The position numbers were made by a program, and so were the translations under genes. A model generated the notes under the pieces. It made no database searches. It was not told where the DNA came from and saw only the letters and a list, made by a program, of their open reading frames with translations. Shown here one piece after another: positions 36,361 through 43,386 of a stretch of DNA of 64,000 bases (positions are counted from its first letter, which is position 1; every line of letters starts with the position of its first letter). This DNA is from Candidatus Uhrbacteria bacterium. GTDB lineage: Bacteria; Patescibacteria; ABY1; SG8-24; GWF2-40-263. The stretch lies in assembly GCA_016205975.1 (NCBI GenBank), contig JACQSK010000005.1:19136-83135 (forward strand), written 5' to 3'.

Positions 36361-36387
36361 ACCGCCTCTCAAGGCGGTTTTCTTTTT
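36361..36387 (+). terminator. Rho-independent terminator after rnj
   Basis: ACCGCC, loop TCTCAA, GGCGGT, then TTTCTTTTT. It lies seven bases after the stop. Confidence 0.85.
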
Positions 36388-36401
36388 ATGGTCCTCTTTG
36401 C

Positions 36402-36407
36402 TACCAT
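36402..36407 (+). promoter_or_regulatory. -10 box TACCAT of trpS
   Basis: TACCAT ends nine bases before ATG 36417, the same spacing as at rplS, secG and ileS. The -35 is weak, overlapping the rnj terminator. Confidence 0.45.
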
Positions 36408-36416
36408 AAAGCGCGT

Positions 36417-37403
36417 ATGCGAATTCTCACGGCCCTCCAACCCTCTGGAATCCTCCACATCGGGAATCTCTTTGGCGCCATTGAACCAATGGTGAAGCTT
36501 CAAATTTTCGGCAATGAAAATCTCCTCTTCATCGTCGACTATCACGCCATCACGGTCCCGCAGGATCCCGCCGAGCTTCGACGTAACATCTTGTTCGCCG
36601 CCGCAACGTATCTTGCCATCGGAATCGATCCAAAGAAAACGATCCTCTTCCAACAGTCACGCATCTCAGAGCACACCGAGCTTGCATGGATCTTGAACTG
36701 CCTGGTTCACATGGGCGAGCTCGAACGCATGACGCAGTACAAGGACAAGGCGCGAGGCAAGGGTGAGGCTGTCTCGGTCGGACTCTTCGATTACCCCATC
36801 CTCATGGCCGCTGACATTCTCCTTTACGACACGAACGTCGTGCCCGTGGGGGAAGACCAGAAGCAACACGTCGAACTCGCCCGCGACTTGGCTCAACGGT
36901 TCAACAAGACCTTCGGCGAAACGTTCGTCATTCCCAGGCCGGAAATCCGCAAAGAAGGCGCGCGCATCATGGGGCTCGACGACCCGGACAAGAAAATGTC
37001 CAAGTCGGCCTCAAGCGAGAAGAACTACCTCTCACTCATGGACGATGAGACGACGGTACTCAAAAAAATCAAGTCGGCCGTGACAGACTCGGGTTCGACG
37101 ATCACCTTCGACAAGACGCGCGCGGGCCTCGCGAACCTCCTCACGATCTACTCACTCGTCACCGGAAAAACCACCGACCAACTCGTAAACGAATATGAAG
37201 GCAAGGGCTATGGCGACTTCAAGATTGGCCTCGCGGGAACCGTAAGCAGCTATCTCGCTCCCATCCAAGAAAAAATCAACAACTCCCTCGAAGACGAGAG
37301 CAAACTCCTGTCCATCCTCGACCAGGGTGCCGCGCGCGCCAAGGCGATCGCTGAAAAAAAGATGGCCGACGTGCGCAAAAAAATCGGCGTCACACTCTCC
37401 TGA
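36417..37403 (+). CDS. trpS: Tryptophanyl-tRNA synthetase
   Basis: Charges tRNA-Trp. A class Ic synthetase of 328 residues. TALQPSGILHIGNLFGAI has the HIGH-type motif (HIGN), VPVGEDQKQHVELARDLA is conserved for TrpRS, and DDPDKKMSKSASSEKNY is the KMSKS loop. The length is normal. It is monocistronic between two terminators. Confidence 0.96.
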   Translation: MRILTALQPSGILHIGNLFGAIEPMVKLQIFGNENLLFIVDYHAITVPQDPAELRRNILFAAATYLAIGIDPKKTILFQQSRISEHTELAWILNCLVHMGELERMTQYKDKARGKGEAVSVGLFDYPILMAADILLYDTNVVPVGEDQKQHVELARDLAQRFNKTFGETFVIPRPEIRKEGARIMGLDDPDKKMSKSASSEKNYLSLMDDETTVLKKIKSAVTDSGSTITFDKTRAGLANLLTIYSLVTGKTTDQLVNEYEGKGYGDFKIGLAGTVSSYLAPIQEKINNSLEDESKLLSILDQGAARAKAIAEKKMADVRKKIGVTLS

Positions 37404-37411
37404 AACAAAAA

Positions 37412-37436
37412 ACCCTGAACGCGTCAGGGTTTTTTG
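37412..37436. terminator. Bidirectional terminator between trpS and rnpB
   Basis: ACCCTGA, loop ACGCG, TCAGGGT, then TTTTTG. A-run on the far side gives a T-run for the minus-strand RNase P RNA. Confidence 0.85.
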
Positions 37437-37438
37437 TT

Positions 37439-37966
37439 GTCCGAGGATCTGTCTGTAAGCCGAATTTTGTCTGCCCTGATTTCTCAGAGGAGATGGCAAT
37501 CTATCTAGGCCGTCCATTGCTGGAGGGCTCAAGCGAGCTACCAAATTTGCTCTTTCACCGGACGAGGGTTTACCACACTCCATGTCACCATGGAGCGAAA
37601 GATGTAGCCGATTACTCGACATCACCTCACTTTTCACGTTTCGTTCTGCACAGCAGAACGACCCTGAGCCTGTCGAAGGGTGCACCCCTCGACGTTGCTC
37701 AAGATAGTTTTGCTGCGCAAAACTAGTATTGTCTCTGTGGCACTTTCCCTAGGCTTTGAGTCAGGAGTCATGGAACAGATTTCTCCAATTCCGCGAGTCC
37801 CAATCCTTATACCTGGTCGCCGTTAGCGACTCTCTTTGGTGTTGTGTCTTGCGACCCAACAGGTGTTCGGACTTTCCTCAATGAATGGAAGTTGGAGACC
37901 GACGTCCAATTCCCAACGTCTAACATCCAACTTCCATTCATCGTAGCCATCCGACAGTCCTCAGAC
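37439..37966 (-). ncRNA. rnpB: RNase P RNA, enlarged
   Basis: The catalytic RNA that matures tRNA 5' ends. The ends pair as P1: GAGGACTGTC (37962-37953) with GACAGATCCTC (37453-37443). Conserved pieces include GAGGAAAGTCCGAAC near the 5' side, a GGTAAACCC-type segment and ATTCGGCTTACAGAC near the 3' end. At about 528 nt it is longer than the usual 350-420. The extra length lies in a 14-bp hairpin after P1 (GAATGGAAGTTGGA and its complement) and in a middle insertion containing CCCTGAGCCTGTCGAAGGG and two GC-rich hairpins. Confidence 0.9.
37662..37680. repeat. REP-like repeat inside rnpB
   Basis: CCCTGAGCCTGTCGAAGGG, an imperfect palindrome of a type I know as a frequent dispersed repeat in environmental genomes. 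Next to it are the hairpins GTTCTGC/GCAGAAC (37643-37659) and AGTTTTGC/GCAAAACT (about 37705-37724). Confidence 0.6.
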
Positions 37967-38011
37967 CAAGAAAAGATAGCAAAACGTCTGGCGAATGTCA
38001 AGCCGTTTTGA

Positions 38012-38017
38012 TAGACT
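38012..38017 (+). promoter_or_regulatory. -10 box TAGACT of the phosphoglycosyltransferase gene
   Basis: TAGACT preceded by TTTTGA (extended -10 TGA) ends nine bases before ATG 38027. The -35 (TGGCGA region) is weak. Confidence 0.45.
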
Positions 38018-38026
38018 GTGAGGCGT

Positions 38027-39439
38027 ATGAAGCGATCTGAACTGGCTTTTACCCTTGCCCTTGTCCCATTTGATTTTTTTGCTCTCATCGCCGCCTCCAC
38101 GGTCGCATTCTTTGCTCGTTATCTTCCCGCCTTCACCCAGATCCGTCCTGTCATTTTTAATTTGAACCTTGAGAGCTACCTGGCCGTCGCGGCCCCGACC
38201 GCGATTCTGTTCCTCCTGGTTTTTGCTCTCACCGGCTTGTATAGCACACGGCGTTCTTCCATCGGCCGCGAGCTCTCGCACATCGCGCTCGCCTGCTCCG
38301 CATCCATGGCGCTCGTATTTGCGATCTCCTTTTTCTCGCGTGTCTTGTTCGAGTCGCGCTTCATCGCCCTTGCCGGCTGGGGCTTGGCCATCTTGTTTGT
38401 GGCGCTCGAACGTCTAGTCATGCGTGGGCTCCAGCGATCGCTCCTGCGGTTTGGCATCGGGACGCATCGCGTTGTCGTCATCGGAAAGACGTCTGCCGCC
38501 GAGGCGCTCATGGGAGAGTTCACACAAAAAAAACGTCTGGGCTTCCGAGTCGTGGGTCACTACAAGGATTTTACCAAAGCTCTCGCCAAGGAACTCCGCG
38601 ACCTGAAACGGAACGATAAAATAGACGAGATCATTCTGGCAGATCCTGAGGCTTCCCGACAGGAAACGCTCGAGATCATCGCCTTCACGGAACAGGAACA
38701 CTTGGGCTTCCGCTACTGCGCCGATCTCTTTACCGCCGCGATCGGCCGCTCTGTCATCCATACCTACGCCGGCATCCCCGTGATCGAAGTACAAAAGACG
38801 CCGCTCGACGGTTGGGGAGCGATCTACAAACGCATCTTCGACGTGGCGGCTTCCCTTCTCCTGATCCTCCTCGCCTCCCCGATCATGCTGATCACAGCGC
38901 TCGCGATCAAACTCGATTCACGTGGCCCCATCTTTTTTGCGAGACTCGACGATGGAAGTCTGTCACGACGTGTGGGTCAAGGCGGACGGCCGTTCACCTA
39001 CTTTAAGTTCCGCTCCATGCGACCTGGCACGCATGCTCTGCGCTACAACGAACTCGCCGCCGCTGATACACGCCACGGCTCGCCGCTCGTGAAGATCAAG
39101 GACGATCCGCGCGTGACGTGTGTCGGAAAATTCATTCGCAAATTTTCGATCGACGAGCTCCCTGAATTCTTCCTGGTCCTGCGCGGGCATATGAGTCTTG
39201 TCGGCCCACGCCCCCATTTACCCGAGGAAGTCGATCGATACAAACCTGAACAACGCAAGGTTCTCACGATCAAGCCTGGTATCACAGGCATGGCACAAAT
39301 CTCCGGCCGTGCTGATCTCAATTTCGACGACGAGGTGCGTCTAGACACCTACTACATTGAACACTGGAGTCCGTGGCTCGACCTCTATATTCTCCTCAAA
39401 ACTCCTCTGGTTGTTCTCTTTGGAAGAGGTGCATCTTGA
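38027..39439 (+). CDS. Polyprenyl-phosphate sugar phosphotransferase (WcaJ/WbaP-like)
   Basis: Transfers a sugar-1-phosphate to undecaprenyl phosphate, the first step of lipid-linked glycan assembly. I chose ATG 38027, giving 470 residues. Four helices lie in the first 125 residues, then a Rossmann-like domain (VVVIGKTSAAEALMGEF). The catalytic end has IYKRIFDVAASLLLILLASP, TYFKFRSMRPG, KFIRKFSIDELPEFFLVL and MSLVGPRPHLP. Its 3' end overlaps the DGR reverse transcriptase by 44 bases in antisense. It probably serves the glycan genes on both sides. Confidence 0.92.
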   Translation: MKRSELAFTLALVPFDFFALIAASTVAFFARYLPAFTQIRPVIFNLNLESYLAVAAPTAILFLLVFALTGLYSTRRSSIGRELSHIALACSASMALVFAISFFSRVLFESRFIALAGWGLAILFVALERLVMRGLQRSLLRFGIGTHRVVVIGKTSAAEALMGEFTQKKRLGFRVVGHYKDFTKALAKELRDLKRNDKIDEIILADPEASRQETLEIIAFTEQEHLGFRYCADLFTAAIGRSVIHTYAGIPVIEVQKTPLDGWGAIYKRIFDVAASLLLILLASPIMLITALAIKLDSRGPIFFARLDDGSLSRRVGQGGRPFTYFKFRSMRPGTHALRYNELAAADTRHGSPLVKIKDDPRVTCVGKFIRKFSIDELPEFFLVLRGHMSLVGPRPHLPEEVDRYKPEQRKVLTIKPGITGMAQISGRADLNFDDEVRLDTYYIEHWSPWLDLYILLKTPLVVLFGRGAS

Positions 39440-40425
39440 GAGCGTAACCATCACAATGTTCCAGCAGTCCCATATACGACGGCATGTTCTCGAGAGTAAC
39501 CTTCTTGAACATCCGTCGTTTTGTTTTTGTGCGCAGGACACGGTGGTGTGAGAGTGTAACGTAGCCAAGAAAGTCGATGCCTTGTCCGAGCTTGCGAATC
39601 TCAACCTTGTGAGGATGGAGCGTCAATCGTCGTTCACTCCAAAGCCATTGTTCAATGAACGGCAGGAGCCATCGGAGCTCAGCAGGATCGTTTGCAAGAA
39701 TAACCGCGTCGTCTGTGTAGCGAAGATACTGCTTCACCTGAAGTTCGTCTTTAATAAAGTGGTCGAATGCGTCCAGGTAGATATTCGCAAATAGCTGGCT
39801 GGTCAGATTCCCGATGGGAAGTCCCGTTGTGTTTGAAGTTCCTAGAGAGCACCCCCCCCCCGACGGAATTTGAAGTTGAGTAACTCCCGACGATGTCGGA
39901 GAGAAGTTGTTCGGCTCTCCCCCTTCCCAAGGGGGAGCTGGAAGAGGTTGCCGTTGCCAGCTTCTTGTACAAAATGTTCATCAAAATCTCGTGATCCACC
40001 GAATCAAAAAACTTCCTGATATCGAACTTGAGCGCCCAGCAAGGTCTCGTGTTGTTTCGACTTACCTGACGAGTGAACTGCTCTAAACGGTCAACCGCTG
40101 CATGTGTCCCCTTCCTTGTTCGACACGAATAACTGTCGAAAATAAACGAACGGTCAAACACCGGATACAACACTCGATACACTGCATGGTGTACCAATCG
40201 GTCACGGACGGTTGCTTTGTGGATGATCCGATGTTTGGGATCAAAAATGTGGAAACGATGGTAAGAGCCATGACGATACCGGCCATTAAGATCGTCGTGA
40301 AGCAAGAAGACGTTGTCCTCCAGGTGTCGTTCAAACTCCTGGACGTCCTGCCTCGACCGCTTGCCACGTCGAAACTCTCGCCAGGCGGCAAAGAGATTCT
40401 CTAAGGAAATGATTTGATTGAACAT
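39396..40425 (-). CDS. DGR reverse transcriptase 1, frameshifted at a G10 tract
   Basis: Copies the TR RNA into adenine-mutagenised cDNA for transfer to the target gene. The first frame (40425 to 39852) holds the fingers domain (RHGSYHRFHIFDPKHR, FDSYSCRTRKGTHAAVDRL, LKFDIRKFFDSVDHEIL). After the G10 run (39852-39861 as C on plus) it needs a +1 shift, or one G fewer, to reach GLPIGNLTSQLFANIYLDAF and YLRYTDDAVILAND, the SQ motif and YxDD site. Unshifted it stops at 39751 without the active site. If joined it is about 342 residues. A palindrome at 39917-39937 encodes SSSPLGRG. Confidence 0.93.
39852..39861 (-). other. G10 homopolymer frameshift site in RT 1
   Basis: Ten G on the coding strand after TCCGTC. 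With nine or twelve G the RT would be one frame. An identical tract sits at the same codon in RT 2. Confidence 0.85.
39917..39937. repeat. Palindromic in-frame insertion in RT 1
   Basis: CTCCCCCTT, loop CCC, AAGGGGGAG (9-bp stem). RT 2 has a different repeat at the same protein position. Confidence 0.7.
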
Positions 40426-40761
40426 ATGAACTCAACTCCAGCATTTCAAAAATCTTATGACTTCTATAAGAACCTCTATCTCAACCTTCGGCAGATTCCC
40501 AAACGGGATCGGTTCACCTGGGGCGAGAGGTGTGAAACATTGGCTATAGACCTTCTCTCAAGACTTTCAAAGGCAACCTATGCTCCACGCCAAATACAAC
40601 GTTTGTCTTTGCTAGAGGCAAGTGATCTCATCGATCGATTAAAAATTTACCTCCGACTTGGGGCTGATCTAAAAATTCTTGACCAAAAGAAATACTTCTC
40701 CAGAGTAAGTGAGCTGATCGAGCTTGGAAAAATGATCGGGGGATGGCTCAAGACTGTCTAG
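40426..40761 (+). CDS. DGR accessory variability determinant (Avd-like) 1
   Basis: A 111-residue, all-helical protein matching the four-helix-bundle S23/Avd type: YDFYKNLYLNLRQIPKRDRF at the start, alternating heptads, and a basic end (MIGGWLKTV). Avd binds RT and the TR RNA and is needed for cDNA synthesis. Its ATG is back to back with the RT start in CATATG, with no base between. The longer frame from ATT 40414 is less likely. The TR begins right after its stop. Confidence 0.8.
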   Translation: MNSTPAFQKSYDFYKNLYLNLRQIPKRDRFTWGERCETLAIDLLSRLSKATYAPRQIQRLSLLEASDLIDRLKIYLRLGADLKILDQKKYFSRVSELIELGKMIGGWLKTV

Positions 40762-40765
40762 AACA

Positions 40766-40884
40766 GCCGAGGAGGCGGAAGCCCACGTTGTCGTTGGGAT
40801 TGTTCGACCAGTTCCTGTTCACGCTAGCGAGCCCACCGTTGTCACGGTTGCCGACGATCACGCGGTTGTCAGAACCGTAGGCGT
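40766..40884 (-). repeat. DGR template repeat 1 (TR1)
   Basis: Aligns without gaps to VR1 at an offset of 422. There are 16 differences in 119 positions; 15 are at T on the plus strand, that is, at A in the coding sense. On the coding strand TR1 reads like NRDNGGLASVNRNWSNNPND, rich in AAC codons, the DGR template signature. Confidence 0.95.
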
Positions 40885-41143
40885 TTTGGCTCTCGCCTCC
40901 TCATTGTCCTTGTCCATCTATACGCACTACATAAAGGTAACTAGTCCCTCATGCTGAAAGCCAAGCTAGGCTCACTGTTGCCCCAAGGCAACCTCTGTTT
41001 GGCGGCAGGATTTTCATCCACCCGCTCCAGACAAGGACAAGCAGTTCTCTTCGTATCCCTAAACTTAGGGAGAAGCGGCGACCCATGGCCTTAACACATG
41101 GGTGCACGAGCCAACTTCAACCGCATTGTATCAAAAAGAAAAA
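40885..41143. other. Noncoding spacer of DGR 1
   Basis: No credible gene is seen on either strand. It contains small palindromes (CCTAAACTTAGG near 41058 and CCATG/CATGG near 41080) and TTGCCCCAAGGCAA near 40979. It may hold the promoter of the TR RNA. Confidence 0.4.
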
Positions 41144-41172
41144 GGATCCAAGGTTCCAAGAACCAAGGATCC
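41144..41172. repeat. Hairpin just downstream of VR1
   Basis: GGATCC, AA, GGTTC, loop CAA, GAACC, AA, GGATCC: two short stems with a symmetric internal loop. It starts seven bases after the target-gene stop. DGRs are known to need a hairpin or cruciform downstream of VR for efficient retrohoming. Confidence 0.6.
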
Positions 41173-41178
41173 AAGCGT

Positions 41179-42093
41179 CTAGAGAACGCCGAGGAGGCGG
41201 AAGCCCACGCCGCCGTTGGGAACGTCCGACCAGTCCCTGCGCACGCTAGCGAGCCCACCGTTGCCACGGCCGCCGACGATCACGCGGCTGCCCGAACCGT
41301 AGGCGCTTTCGGTCCATTCCCACGAGGCCGTGGCGCCGAGGTCAGGGAACTCCGTTCCATGGAGTCGGTTGAGCTCCAACAGGATGTTCCCGAAGAAGTT
41401 CCACTCCTCCGCGGTGAGCGGCCGCACCGCCGCCTTCTTGAGACCCCAGAGCTGAGCCGTCAGCGGGCACAGGGTGGCGCGCAGATGATCCCAGGAAACC
41501 CTAAAACGGGACTGGAGGTTGAGCTCGCGGGTGAGCCGATCGTCCCCGTATCCCTCGGGGTCGTTCCAGTCGGGCTTCCTGATGAGCTCAGCCACGACCC
41601 ACCGTCCGGGCAGGGGGTGGCGCTTGATGAGGCTCGCATCGATGTGCTGACCCAAGTCGGAGCGGATCCATGTGTTGGAGTAGACATCCTGGGTGATGGC
41701 CGCGGGAAGGAGGATCGGGAGCAAGCTCCCGTCGTCGATCCAGCCGCGAGTCTTCGTGCTGATGCGCGGAAGAGCCGGCACCACGACCTCAAGCGCCCCG
41801 AACTTCTGGGCGTAGAACTCGCTCCAGAACACACGGGGGTCACCCGCGATCCGACGCAGGAGCGCCTCGGTCACGGAGACACTGAGCGGATCTTCCACCG
41901 ACGCCTTGGACGCGAGCTGGGTCTTCACCCAGGCATCGAGCATCGCGGGGTCGATCAGCCCGCGAGCGAGCGCTTCGCCCAGCGGCATGGTGACCGCATA
42001 AGCGCCGAGCAGGCCGCCCAGACCGGCGGGGCTGATGTGGTCGCGCCTACGCAGGATCTCGTCGATCCAGGAAGGCAACCCTTCGAGTGCCAT
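41179..42093 (-). CDS. DGR target protein 1, C-terminal formylglycine/C-type-lectin-like fold
   Basis: I chose ATG 42093 because AAGGAG lies six bases before it; 304 residues. No signal peptide or membrane helix is seen. The C-terminal half has LTAEEWNFFGNILLELNRL, ATASWEWTESAYGSGSRVIV and VGFRLLGVL, the pattern (EWT, RVxxGG, GFR) of the FGE-sulfatase type of C-lectin fold used by many DGR targets. Variable residues lie between WTESAYG and GFRLL. The N-terminal 120 residues are not recognised. It is probably a binding protein with a diversified ligand pocket. Confidence 0.9.
   Translation of the reverse strand: MALEGLPSWIDEILRRRDHISPAGLGGLLGAYAVTMPLGEALARGLIDPAMLDAWVKTQLASKASVEDPLSVSVTEALLRRIAGDPRVFWSEFYAQKFGALEVVVPALPRISTKTRGWIDDGSLLPILLPAAITQDVYSNTWIRSDLGQHIDASLIKRHPLPGRWVVAELIRKPDWNDPEGYGDDRLTRELNLQSRFRVSWDHLRATLCPLTAQLWGLKKAAVRPLTAEEWNFFGNILLELNRLHGTEFPDLGATASWEWTESAYGSGSRVIVGGRGNGGLASVRRDWSDVPNGGVGFRLLGVL
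41188..41306 (-). repeat. DGR variable repeat 1 (VR1)
   Basis: The 3' end of the target gene, from the GFRLLG codons to the SAYGSGS codons. It matches TR1 except at 16 positions, 15 of them template adenines, including A to G, A to T and A to C on the coding strand. Confidence 0.95.
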
Positions 42094-42167
42094 AATCTTC
42101 TCCTTCCCTTGCGACTCTCCCACCACTCTTTACAGACGGATTGGTAGGTGCTTGCAAAGGACGAACG

Positions 42168-42248
42168 CACACGGTTCCGCCGTGCCGGTGTGAGTACAAA
42201 ACCGGGGATTTCCGGTTGTGCAAACGACTGGAGAATATACTCCTGTTT
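42168..42248 (-). promoter_or_regulatory. Conserved promoter/leader of DGR target gene 1
   Basis: About 80 bases almost the same as 63782-63861 in front of the second target gene. On the minus strand it holds GGAGTATATTCTCC (possible -10 TATATT or TATTCT in a palindrome) and the hairpin CACGG-CGGAA-CCGTG, whose loop differs by one base in the other copy. It leaves a leader of roughly 130-150 nt before the target ATG. Confidence 0.65.
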
Positions 42249-42285
42249 GGCGGAAAAGTCAAGAATTGCTAGGATGGCTCCACGT

Positions 42286-43386
42286 ATGAAACTGGCTCTT
42301 GTCCATGATTATTTGATCCAAGACGGCGGGGCGGAAAAGGTGGTAGACGTCATGCATGGCCTGTGGCCAGACGCGCCGCTGTATACGCTCCTGTTCGATC
42401 CCAAATCCCTTCCTGCATTTGCGGGGAGGGATATTCGTACATCATTCTTGTCGCGCCTCCCGTTTGGTCGGCGCAAGTACCAGTGGTACTTGCCGCTCAT
42501 GCCCACCGCGACCGAGCTCTATGATCTGTCTGACTACGACGTCGTGCTTTCCTCGACGAGCGCGTTTGCCAAAGGCGTACTCACACGCGAGAACGCTCTG
42601 CACATCTGCTACTGCCACACGCCCACGCGCTATCTCTGGAGCGACACGCATAGCTATGTGGAGGAGCTGCGCGTGCCGAGGTTTGTGAAGGCGATGCTTC
42701 CCAGTGTCCTCTCGCGGCTGCGGTTGTGGGACAAGGCGGCGGCCGACCGTGTGGACGTGTTTGTCGCCAACTCCAAAACCGTGAAAGCACGCATCCAAAA
42801 ATATTATCGCCGCGACGCGACCGTAATCCACCCGCCCGTGGACACGCGCCGCTTCGCTATTTCGAGCGAACCAAAAACCTATTTCCTCACCGGCGGCCGC
42901 CTAGTCGCCTACAAGCGCTACGACCTGGTGATCAAAGCCGCCAACCGCGTCGGCCTTCCGCTAAAAGTTTTCGGTGCAGGACCTATCGAAGCGGACCTCA
43001 AACGGATGGCCAACCCACACATCGAGTTTCTGGGTCGCGTGGGAGAAGCAGAGCAGGCACGCCTCTACGCGAACGCAATCGCGTTCATCCATCCGCAGGA
43101 AGAAGACTTCGGCATCACGCCCGTGGAGTCTATGGCGAGCGGCCGGCCGGTGATCGCGTACAAAAAAGGCGGCGCGACCGAAACCGTGGTCTCCGGGCTC
43201 TCGGGCGAGTTTTTCCACGAACAAATCTGGGAGGAGCTCGCCGACCTCATGCTGCGCTTTGATGAACGGCGCTACAACCCCGCGGCCATCAAGGCCCACG
43301 CAGAACATTTTTCGCGCGAGCGGTTCGAACGCGAGATGCGCGCGTTCGTGATGGCACAGTGGGAGGCTCACCAAAGCCGCCTATGA
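42286..43386 (+). CDS. Glycosyltransferase family 4
   Basis: I chose ATG 42286 (MKLALVHDYLIQDGGAEKV), 366 residues; the open frame upstream crosses the DGR leader and is not coding. TGGRLVAYKRYDLVIKAA and EDFGITPVESMASGRPVIAY are the C-terminal Rossmann start and donor region. HICYCHTPTRYLWSD marks the N-terminal subfamily often found with mannosyltransferases. TAGGAT ends 10 bases before the ATG, so this gene also appears leaderless. It overlaps the next gene by four bases. Confidence 0.9.
   Translation: MKLALVHDYLIQDGGAEKVVDVMHGLWPDAPLYTLLFDPKSLPAFAGRDIRTSFLSRLPFGRRKYQWYLPLMPTATELYDLSDYDVVLSSTSAFAKGVLTRENALHICYCHTPTRYLWSDTHSYVEELRVPRFVKAMLPSVLSRLRLWDKAAADRVDVFVANSKTVKARIQKYYRRDATVIHPPVDTRRFAISSEPKTYFLTGGRLVAYKRYDLVIKAANRVGLPLKVFGAGPIEADLKRMANPHIEFLGRVGEAEQARLYANAIAFIHPQEEDFGITPVESMASGRPVIAYKKGGATETVVSGLSGEFFHEQIWEELADLMLRFDERRYNPAAIKAHAEHFSRERFEREMRAFVMAQWEAHQSRL

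Noticed and set aside
39396..40425. Retron or group II intron reverse transcriptase
   Set aside because: No maturase domain, intron structure or msr/msd is seen; the GLPIGNLTSQ motif, the helper gene and the TR/VR pair fit a DGR.
40757..41306. TR1 and VR1 as an ordinary direct duplication
   Set aside because: Random divergence would not place 15 of 16 changes at one base of one strand next to an RT and an Avd-like gene.
41098..42147. Plus-strand frame of 349 codons over the DGR target
   Set aside because: It is the antisense of the target gene, which has the SD, the fold motifs and the VR.
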